Assembly (NCBI GenBank): GCA_040757115.1
Contig: JBFLYA010000146.1
Location: 1-9,418 of the forward strand
Length of the DNA: 9,418 nucleotides
Direction of reading: 5' to 3'
Origin: a bacterium
GTDB lineage: Bacteria > UBA9089 > CG2-30-40-21 > SBAY01
Made by a program: the position numbers and the translations under genes. The notes beneath the pieces were generated by a model that was not told where the DNA came from, did not search any database, and worked only from the letters and a program-made list of their open reading frames with translations. Positions 1-4,722 of this stretch are shown here, piece by piece (position 1 is the first letter of the stretch; the number at the start of each line of letters is the position of its first letter).

Positions 1-125
1 AATTTGGATATTTAAAAAATTCACTTGTATCCGAACATACTATTTTTGTGCCTTTTTAGGGATATAAGTCAAGAAAAATATTTTTAAAAAAACTTAATTT
101 TTTACTTGACATTTCACCATAAGAC

Positions 126-173
126 TTGAAAAAGATGTCCACTTCTTCGGTTATGCCTACGATTATGATAAAC
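126..173 (-). pseudogene. Relic of REP-associated tyrosine (Y1, IS200-like) transposase
   Basis: Read on the minus strand, this stretch encodes VYHNRRHNRRSGHLFQ. It matches the conserved block of REP-associated Y1 transposases (typically YFNRRYxRxGHLFQGRYK), which lies after the catalytic HUH region. The same frame can be followed upstream to an ATG at 224 (MKRYVNTH...) but is broken by a stop at 180-182, and it stops again two codons after the Q-V-L-W end of the block. No HUH motif and no downstream LxRYIHLNPVRA block can be read, so this is a short decayed fragment, not a working gene. The family call rests on one motif recognised from memory. The fragment lies inside a 10-bp inverted repeat (AATTCACTTG at 18-27, CAAGTGAATT at 181-190), which may or may not mark its former boundaries. 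Confidence 0.5.
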
Positions 174-256
174 AGTTGTTCAAGTGAATTCTATAATCAA
201 GTGAGTGTTGACATATCTTTTCATCTATATAATTTGATGAATATTGCATAATATCA

Positions 257-285
257 ATTCTATAAAGTTTTTGCCTTTTTGTCAA
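257..285 (-). promoter_or_regulatory. Sigma-70 type promoter, minus strand
   Basis: On the minus strand TTGACA (285-280) is followed by a 17-bp spacer and TAGAAT (262-257), matching the consensus in 11 of 12 positions. Transcription would start near 250 and run leftward through the transposase relic toward position 1. No intact gene is visible in 1-250 on this strand, so the promoter either served the decayed gene or reads out of the window. The rest of 1-300 shows nothing else that is supportable, apart from an 8-bp direct repeat TCAAGTGA at 180-187 and 197-204. Confidence 0.5.
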
Positions 286-333
286 CACGAATGCACACGA
301 ATAAGAAGCAAATATTCCCCCTTAATAAAGGGG
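286..333. repeat. Dispersed intergenic words: CACGAATGNACACGAATAA and a CCCCTT/AAGGGG hairpin
   Basis: ACACGAATGCACACGAATAAG at 285-305 resembles CCACGAATGAACACGAATAAT at about 9218-9238, near the other end of the window. Directly after it, CCCCTT (318-323), loop AATA and AAGGGG (328-333) form a 6-bp hairpin. The stem is not followed by a T-run, so this looks like a repeat word and not an intrinsic terminator. From 334 to 537 I see no gene, promoter or clear repeat that I can support. Confidence 0.45.
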
Positions 334-537
334 CTTAGGGAGTTGTTGACCCATAGGCGTTAAGATATAAGGCTTATTAAAGAGGCAGAAATTAACTAAA
401 ATTGATATAATCCATTGAAAAAGAATAGATTGGATATAGATGTAAAGATACTCCAATTTTTCATTTATGATCAAAATCTTATGATATGAATTAGTGAATA
501 CTCCATGTAACTGGTGTTTCGTGAATTTTTTATGATT

Positions 538-626
538 CCTTTTGCCTTTAATCTTTGCGTTCTTTGCGGTTAAAAAAGGATAAACCACAAAGGGCACAAA
601 GTAGTAACGCAAAGGAGACAAAGGGA
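538..626. repeat. Inverted array of the CGCAAAG / CACAAAGG word
   Basis: The left arm (about 538-571) carries repeated CTTTG-type words (CCTTTTGCC, TCTTTGCG, TCTTTGCGG). After a short A-rich centre (572-581) the right arm (about 582-626) carries the complementary words CCACAAAGG, GCACAAAG, ACGCAAAGG and ACAAAGGG. The two arms could fold into a long imperfect hairpin. The words are the same family as CGCAGAGACGCAAAGG at 2198-2213 and CGCACAGACGCAGAGAA at 9084-9100. The minus-strand open frame across this region is just repeat sequence and is not called a gene. Confidence 0.5.
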
Positions 627-649
627 AGAAAATAGGTGAAGCATTTTTT

Positions 650-866
650 ATCAACTCAACTTCAAAGGATAAGTTGCAAAAAAATCATCAGGCTTTTGAG
701 CCTAATTTTGCCCTCTTTGAGCAAAATAAACAGATTGATAAGGATTCAAGATAGCCTCAATGGCTCCTTAAATTAACGAAACTCCAGGGAAAGATTTTGG
801 TAAAATATTCCCATCATGGGCAAACCCCGTTAGAAATGTTGCGAAGCAAAAAATGCCCAAAAAAGT
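650..866 (+). pseudogene. Possible decayed coding remnant, family unknown
   Basis: One plus frame reads with protein-like composition: KDKLQKNHQAFEPNFALFEQ, then NKQIDKDSR, an in-frame stop, then PQWLLKLTKLQGKILVKYSH, HGQTPLEMLRSKKCPKK and a second stop. Apart from the single stop near 754, about 65 codons stay open and have no low-complexity repeat character, unlike the neighbouring intergenic DNA. I do not recognise the family and no start codon or ribosome site is apparent. It may be a transposon relic or chance. From 867 to 949 nothing further can be supported. Confidence 0.22.
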
Positions 867-949
867 AAATTCCTATCAGTTAAAAAAGGGATAAGAGGGT
901 TTTTGATAATTATGTTTCACCGAGAATTGCTGAAAATAATAAAAAATTG

Positions 950-978
950 TTGACAGAAATAATATATTGTGATATGCT
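950..978 (+). promoter_or_regulatory. Sigma-70 promoter for the coiled-coil protein gene
   Basis: TTGACA (950-955), a 17-bp spacer and TATGCT (973-978) lie upstream of the gene that starts at 1090. The predicted start near 985 gives a leader of about 105 nt. Early in the leader is GGGGTAGGTTCTCTAAA (986-1002), similar to a segment downstream of the promoter at 9109. The 15 nt ending in this -35 box, AAAAAATTGTTGACA, also recur at 9100-9114. Confidence 0.65.
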
Positions 979-1089
979 TAACAAAGGGGTAGGTTCTCTA
1001 AAAGATACCTAACTAATTTTGTAGATTGTAATTCTAAACAACAAACCAAAATCGTTGAGGATGGGATTTGAAGGAGGATTTCTGACCAA

Positions 1090-1536
1090 ATGAAGAAAAT
1101 AGTTAGTTTAGTAGTTTTTGGTATAGTTTGGGGGATGATGTGGACATCTGTTGCCTATGCTGATTTAACCAAACAGGATATTGAGGAGATAAGGAAGATT
1201 GTAAGGGAGGAAATTCAAAGAGAGATTGTTTATGTAAATCAGCGGATAGATAATCTTGAGACCAGTTTAAACAAGCGGATAGATGATATAAACAAACGGA
1301 TAGATGATACAAACAAGCGGATAGATGATTTGAAGGATTTGCTTTATGTCATTTTAGCAGGTATGTTTGCATTAGCAGGCTTTGTTATCTGGGATAGGAG
1401 GACAGCCCTTGCCCCTGCGGTTAAAAAAGCAAAGGAACTTGAGGAGAGAGAAGAAAGGATAGAAAAGGCGCTCAAGGAATATGCGATTCAACAACCTAAA
1501 TTAGCAGCGGTTTTAAGAGAAGTTGGAATTTTGTAA
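1090..1536 (+). CDS. Small exported membrane-anchored coiled-coil protein
   Basis: The product has 148 residues. Residues 1-24 are a typical signal peptide: MKK, a hydrophobic core, then a likely cleavage site after AYA. Next comes a charged helical region rich in E, R, I and D (about 27-95). It contains the tandem heptad NKRIDD-x three times in a row, plus a weaker NQRIDN copy, with I/L at the core positions expected of a coiled coil. A hydrophobic segment (about 84-101, LLYVILAGMFALAGFVIW) is followed by a positive, charged C-terminus (WDRRTALAPAVKKAKELEER...). The likely arrangement is a periplasmic coiled coil tethered to the inner membrane, with the tail in the cytoplasm. The start is fixed by a strong AAGGAGG at 1071-1077, 12 nt before the ATG. 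No enzyme motif is present and no specific function can be named. Similar signal peptide-coiled coil-TM proteins recur in uncultured bacteria, from memory. It appears monocistronic, and an inverted-repeat element begins 9 bp after its stop. Confidence 0.85.
   Translation: MKKIVSLVVFGIVWGMMWTSVAYADLTKQDIEEIRKIVREEIQREIVYVNQRIDNLETSLNKRIDDINKRIDDTNKRIDDLKDLLYVILAGMFALAGFVIWDRRTALAPAVKKAKELEEREERIEKALKEYAIQQPKLAAVLREVGIL
1270..1332 (+). repeat. Three 21-bp tandem repeats encoding the NKRIDD-x heptad
   Basis: Units start at 1270, 1291 and 1312, each reading AACAARCGGATAGATGAT plus one variable codon (ATA, ACA, TTG). A diverged copy, AATCAGCGGATAGATAAT, sits at 1237-1254. Each unit adds exactly one coiled-coil heptad, so unit gain or loss would change coil length without breaking the frame. 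Confidence 0.85.
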
Positions 1537-1585
1537 AAATTTGAGGTAACTATTCACCACGAAGAGCACGAAGGACATAAAGATG

Positions 1586-1675
1586 TTACAGAACAAATCC
1601 CTTTATGCCTTCTTTTAATCTTTCCACATTGAAATTTATCAATAGACCAACCTTGATATTTGCCAATTTCATATA
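1586..1675 (-). pseudogene. C-terminal remnant of a GxxExxY family protein
   Basis: On the minus strand the frame reads YMKLANIKVGLLINFN then VERLKEGIKGFVL and a stop. The K-V-G-L-L-I-N-F-N-V segment near the C-terminus is characteristic of GxxExxY proteins (TIGR04256-type, related to PD-(D/E)XK nucleases). The upstream frame (IPHFTDPLP...) keeps only a hint of the family and then runs into the AGTAGG repeat array. The GxxExxY motif itself and about three quarters of the gene (usual length about 120-140 residues) are missing. The fragment lies within the 1546-1974 element. My recollection is that GxxExxY genes in other genomes are often bordered by CCACGAAG-type words like these. Confidence 0.7.
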
Positions 1676-1710
1676 TGGTAATGGGTCAGTGAAATGGGGG
1701 ATTCTCCTGA

Positions 1711-1825
1711 AAGTAGGAAGTAGGAGAGTAGGAAAGTAGGAAAGGGGGAGACATTGCCCCCAGAAGAGGAATACCGTGCACATCCTTTATCCCTTTCCTA
1801 CTTACCTACTACCTACTTGCCTACT
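1711..1825. repeat. Inverted array of the AAGTAGG word inside the 1546-1974 element
   Basis: The left arm (1711-1746) repeats AGTAGGAAGTAGGAGAGTAGG-like words, and the right arm (1791-1825) repeats the complement (CCTACTT, CCTACT, CCTACTTGCC). AAGTAGGAAAGGG at 1734-1746 is exactly complementary to CCCTTTCCTACTT at 1791-1803. Just inside, GGGGG (1744-1748) can pair with CCCCC (1757-1761), an alternative inner stem. Confidence 0.7.
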
Positions 1826-2036
1826 ATTTTCATTGCTTTGTCCTCCGCAGGTTAATGTTCATTTCCCCAAATAACTGATTTATTACCATATATGTCAATA
1901 TTTGAGCTTCATGAATTCGATAATTCATCAAATTTCACTTCGTGCTCTCCGTGCCCTTCGTGGTGAATAGTTACAATTTTAGTAGGTTTTACCAAAATAG
2001 TAGAAGATATTTTTAAAAAAATTCTCGGTCAGCCTC

Positions 2037-2065
2037 TTGACAAAAGTTAAAAAATATGCTATTGT
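2037..2065 (+). promoter_or_regulatory. Probable promoter of the pilT-sppA operon
   Basis: TTGACA (2037-2042), a 17-bp spacer and TATTGT (2060-2065, 4 of 6 matches) lie upstream of pilT. The predicted start near 2072 gives a leader of about 365 nt, which contains an inserted 183-bp element. Without the insertion and one target copy the leader would be about 174 nt. The -10 box is weak, so confidence is moderate. Confidence 0.45.
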
Positions 2066-2104
2066 TAGAAATATAGTAGATACAGGTTGGATAAAAAGGT
2101 TAAA

Positions 2105-2162
2105 GGAGCGAGGGTAAAAGACCTTCCTCCGTGTTTCTTTCTCCTTCACTATGGAGGGGAAG
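2105..2162 (+). promoter_or_regulatory. Two mutually exclusive stems in the pilT leader
   Basis: CTTCCTCC (2123-2130) can pair upstream with GGAGCGAGGGT (2105-2115) or downstream with GGAGGGGAAG (2153-2162). Such alternatives are the shape of an attenuator or leader switch. No known riboswitch consensus is recognised, and no terminator stem with a T-run follows. Treat this as a weak structural observation. Confidence 0.22.
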
Positions 2163-2170
2163 AAAATTTG

Positions 2171-2353
2171 CCACCTGTGCGATTAGACTAATTCATCGCA
2201 GAGACGCAAAGGAAAAATAAATGTAAAATGTAAAATAGGAAATGAAAAATGGGAAATTTTAGGACTTCGCAAGACTCATTACCTTTCAGTTATACATTTT
2301 CATTTTACATTTCTCATTTTGCATTATCCATTTTACATTTAACCGCACAGGTC
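2171..2353. mobile_element. 183-bp MITE-like element flanked by 9-bp direct repeat GAAAATTTG
   Basis: The terminal inverted repeats are ACCTGTGCGATTAGA (2173-2187) and TTTAACCGCACAGGT (2338-2352), 13 of 15 positions complementary. The flanks are exact 9-bp direct repeats GAAAATTTG at 2162-2170 and 2354-2362, as expected from a target-site duplication. Inside are a CGCAGAGACGCAAAGG word (2198-2213), then an inverted array. Its left arm (2219-2260) is built of AAATGTAAAATG words and its right arm (about 2293-2340) of CATTTTACATTT words. No coding capacity is present. It lies in the pilT leader, downstream of the predicted promoter. Confidence 0.65.
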
Positions 2354-2437
2354 GAAAATTTGTCTGTTGGAGAAGACCAATAAAATCAACACTCAGTTTT
2401 ATCCGAGAGCGTTCTACTAAAAAAAAGGGGGTTAAAA

Positions 2438-3502
2438 ATGGTAAATATTAATGAATTACTTAAAAAAATGATAGAAAAGGAGGCTTCTGATTTACATATG
2501 AAAGTCGGCAGTCCACCTTCATTACGAATTTATGGGAAACTGTATCCTATTGAAGGATATAGTGTTCTGACTAAAGATGACACAAAAGCAATGGTAAATG
2601 CAATAACGACGGATGAACTAAAAAGGAGATTTGAGGAGGAGTCAGAGTTAGATACGGCATATACGGCAGAAGGGATAGGTCGATTTCGAGTGAATTTATT
2701 TCAGCAACAACGGACTTTTGGAGCGGTATTTCGCCATATCCCACTTAAAATAAGGAATTTTGAGGAGTTGGTGCTACCGGCACCAGTTTTAGGGACATTG
2801 TCTAATTTACAGCGTGGATTAGTTATTGTTACAGGTCCTACTGGCAGTGGTAAATCGACAACATTAGCCGCGATAATGAATAATATCAATTTAACTCAAC
2901 GCAAACATATCGTTACGATTGAAGACCCAATTGAATATGTTTTTGAGGATAAGATGTCAATTATTAATCAACGGGAGTTAGGCGTAGATACTAAATCTTT
3001 TAGTAATGCTTTACGCCGGGTATTACGGCAGGACCCTGATGTGATTATGGTTGGTGAGATGCGTGATTTAGAAACGATGAGTTTGACACTTTTAGCGGCT
3101 GAAACCGGTCATCTGGTTCTGGCAACGATGCATACCAGTGGTGTGGTTTTAGCTATTGATAGGCTTATTGATTCTTTTCCATCAGAACAACAACCTCAGG
3201 TTCGGATGCAATTATCACTGATATTAGAAGGTGTGATTTCTCAGGTATTGATTCCTCGAGCTGATGGAAAAGGTAGAGTTGTTGCCGTAGAAATCCTTAT
3301 GGGCACACCGGCGATTAGAAACTTGATTCGTGAAGGAAAAACTCACCAGATGACTACTCTTATCCATACGGGCGGACAATTTGGAATGCAGACAGTAGAA
3401 CAGGCATTAAAAGTTCTATATCAAAAAAATTTAGTTTCCTTTGAAGAGGCCTATGCCGCCTCTCATGATGCAGAAACCTTTAGAAAATTAGTTGGAAGAT
3501 AA
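2438..3502 (+). CDS. pilT: PilT, type IV pilus retraction ATPase
   Basis: Hexameric secretion ATPase that powers pilus retraction (twitching motility, adhesion, DNA uptake) at the cytoplasmic base of the type IV pilus. The 354 residues match the usual PilT length. Visible motifs are: N-terminal PAS-like region (1-110) with ASDLHMKVGSPPSLRI; Walker A GPTGSGKST (133-141); Asp box VTIEDPIEYV (159-168); Walker B with catalytic Glu, DPDVIMVGEMRD (199-210); His box GHLVLATMHTS (224-234). The C-terminal AIRNLIRE (292-299) is diagnostic for PilT against PilB/GspE. After the His box, GVVLAIDRLIDSFP differs from the common HTxSAxxTIDRIIDxFP by lacking the usual Ser/Ala-rich segment. The start follows AAGGGGG (2425-2431), 6 nt upstream. 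No pilB, pilC or pilin gene is nearby. sppA begins 3 bp after the stop, so the two are co-transcribed. Confidence 0.96.
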   Translation: MVNINELLKKMIEKEASDLHMKVGSPPSLRIYGKLYPIEGYSVLTKDDTKAMVNAITTDELKRRFEEESELDTAYTAEGIGRFRVNLFQQQRTFGAVFRHIPLKIRNFEELVLPAPVLGTLSNLQRGLVIVTGPTGSGKSTTLAAIMNNINLTQRKHIVTIEDPIEYVFEDKMSIINQRELGVDTKSFSNALRRVLRQDPDVIMVGEMRDLETMSLTLLAAETGHLVLATMHTSGVVLAIDRLIDSFPSEQQPQVRMQLSLILEGVISQVLIPRADGKGRVVAVEILMGTPAIRNLIREGKTHQMTTLIHTGGQFGMQTVEQALKVLYQKNLVSFEEAYAASHDAETFRKLVGR

Positions 3503-3505
3503 ACA

Positions 3506-4456
3506 ATGAAAAAAGAAAGCTTAGTTGTTACAGCTATTTTACTTTTGTGTATAATTTCAATTGGTCTGGGAGTCTATTCGATTTTCCTTCGCCAGGAACA
3601 GATTGTAGAAGAGGCATTATTCCCAAAGGGATTATTGCCAGAAAAAAAGAAGATAGCAGTAGTTCATATTTATGGAGCGATTACTCTTTCAGATGATGTT
3701 GGGGGGTTGTATAAACCATTTCGTGGCACACAATATATCATTGACCAACTTAAAAAATTTAAGAAAGAACCAAATATTGCCGCAGTAATATTAAGAATAA
3801 ATAGCCCCGGCGGAACAGTTGCCGCAGTTCAAGAGATATATCAGCAAATACAAGAACTTAAAAAGGCAAAGAAAAAAGTAGTTGTTTCCATTGGAGACAT
3901 ATCCGCCTCAGGGGCATATTATATTGCCTGTGGTGCAGATAAAATTGTGGCTAATCAGGGTTCTTTAATCGGTAGTATTGGTGTCATTATGACTCTGCCC
4001 AGTATCCATGGATTTCTTGAAAAGGTAGGGGTAAAATTTAATATCATTAAAAGTGGGAAATATAAAGATATTGGTTCTGCTTTTAAAGAAATGAATGAAG
4101 AAGAAAAAGTAATCCTTCAAGGAGTAATTGATAATGCCTATAACCAATTTTTTAATGTTGTGGCTGAAAACAGACCAGAGATTAAGAAAGAAAAACTAAT
4201 GAGCCTTGCTGATGGTCGGATATTCACCGGTGAGCAGGCAAAGGAAGTTGGATTAATCGATGAATTAGGAACTTATGAAGATGTAATAAAATTCACGGCT
4301 AAATTGGCAAATATTGAAGGTGAACCAGTAGTTGTTGAGGAAGAAAAGTCACTTAAACGCCTATTAGACTTTATGGAAATCAAAAACCCATTTGAAAAAA
4401 TCCAGCAAGATTCTACAAAAGCCCTTCTCGAATATAGATATATTCCAGGAATATGA
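3506..4456 (+). CDS. sppA: SppA, signal peptide peptidase (S49 family)
   Basis: Membrane-bound serine protease that degrades cleaved signal peptides. The 316 residues match the short single-domain SppA of Gram-positive and many other bacteria, not the tandem 67-kDa E. coli form. An N-terminal membrane anchor spans about residues 7-27. The S49 domain begins at KIAVVHIYGAI (49-59), followed by NSPGGTVAA (99-107). The nucleophile motif SASGAYYIACGADKIV puts the catalytic Ser at 135, and IKSGKYKDIGS puts the catalytic Lys at 187. The Ser-Lys spacing of 52 equals that of B. subtilis SppA (S147/K199). FTGEQAKEVGLIDELG (240-255) is also typical. The start has GGAAG at 3494-3498 inside the end of pilT, with 3 bp between stop and start, so translation is probably coupled. 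An inverted-repeat element begins 16 bp after the stop. Confidence 0.95.
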   Translation: MKKESLVVTAILLLCIISIGLGVYSIFLRQEQIVEEALFPKGLLPEKKKIAVVHIYGAITLSDDVGGLYKPFRGTQYIIDQLKKFKKEPNIAAVILRINSPGGTVAAVQEIYQQIQELKKAKKKVVVSIGDISASGAYYIACGADKIVANQGSLIGSIGVIMTLPSIHGFLEKVGVKFNIIKSGKYKDIGSAFKEMNEEEKVILQGVIDNAYNQFFNVVAENRPEIKKEKLMSLADGRIFTGEQAKEVGLIDELGTYEDVIKFTAKLANIEGEPVVVEEEKSLKRLLDFMEIKNPFEKIQQDSTKALLEYRYIPGI

Positions 4457-4472
4457 TAGGGTTTCACGAAAG

Positions 4473-4713
4473 GTAACTATTCAGCCACTGATTAACACGG
4501 ATTAGCACGGATAAATACAGAGGTCAGAAGATAGAAGGCAGAGAGCAGAAGGCAGAGGGCAGAGGAGAAAGGGGGAAACAGGAGAAACGGAGAAAGGGAG
4601 AAATCTGTGTCCTCTGCGGTAAAATCTTGCGAAAATCTGTGTAATCTGCGGATTATTTTCAGGTCACGAATTTTCAGTGTTTCATCCGTGTCCATCTGTG
4701 GCTGAATAGTTAC
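4473..4713. mobile_element. 241-bp inverted-repeat element, GTAACTATTCA cap, between convergent genes
   Basis: GTAACTATTCAGCCAC (4473-4488) is exactly complementary to 4698-4713. Inward, the similarity continues at about 11 of 15 positions through an ACACGGAT word (left GATTAACACGGATT, right the complement of CATCCGTGTCCATC). The interior has AGAAGGCAGAG-type direct repeats (about 4521-4566), then GGAGAAA repeats (about 4565-4602), then CTGTGTAATCTGCGG-type words. No target duplication is seen (flanks CACGAAAG and TTTACTTT). It fills the gap between sppA and the convergent helicase gene, so its arms may act as a bidirectional 3'-end structure, although no classical T-tailed terminator is seen. 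Confidence 0.6.
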
Positions 4714-4722
4714 TTTACTTTT

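Larger units (their letters stand above)
1546..1974. mobile_element. 429-bp inverted-repeat element, GTAACTATTCA cap, with GxxExxY relic
   Basis: The left end reads GTAACTATTCACCACGAAG and the right end (1956-1974) is its exact 19-nt reverse complement. Similarity extends inward (GCACG.AG), to about 26 of 28 positions. The flanking octamers are AATTTGAG (1538-1545) and AATTTTAG (1975-1982), 7 of 8 identical, a possible decayed target duplication. The interior holds a fragment of a GxxExxY gene and an inverted array of an AAGTAGG word. The cap is shared with the element at 4473-4713. No transposase is encoded, so the element would have to be mobilised in trans or is a remnant. It starts 9 bp after a stop codon, and its arms could fold at the 3' end of that transcript. 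Confidence 0.65.

Noticed and set aside
208-233. Plus-strand promoter TTGACA...TATAAT
   Set aside because: The spacer is only 14 bp, too short for sigma-70, and no gene follows. The minus-strand promoter at 257-285 fits better.
322-654. Minus-strand 110-codon open frame
   Set aside because: It crosses the CCCCTT/AAGGGG hairpin and the CGCAAAG word array, has repeat-derived composition, no ribosome site and no recognisable family.
1103-1312. Minus-strand frame opposite the coiled-coil gene
   Set aside because: It is a shadow of the 21-bp repeats of a gene with a clear signal peptide and ribosome site on the plus strand.
2190-2215. c-di-GMP (GEMM) riboswitch suggested by GACGCAAAGG before pilT
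   Set aside because: The phrase is part of the CGCAGAGACGCAAAGG intergenic word inside an inserted element. The rest of the GEMM fold, including its first stem and tetraloop receptor, is not seen.
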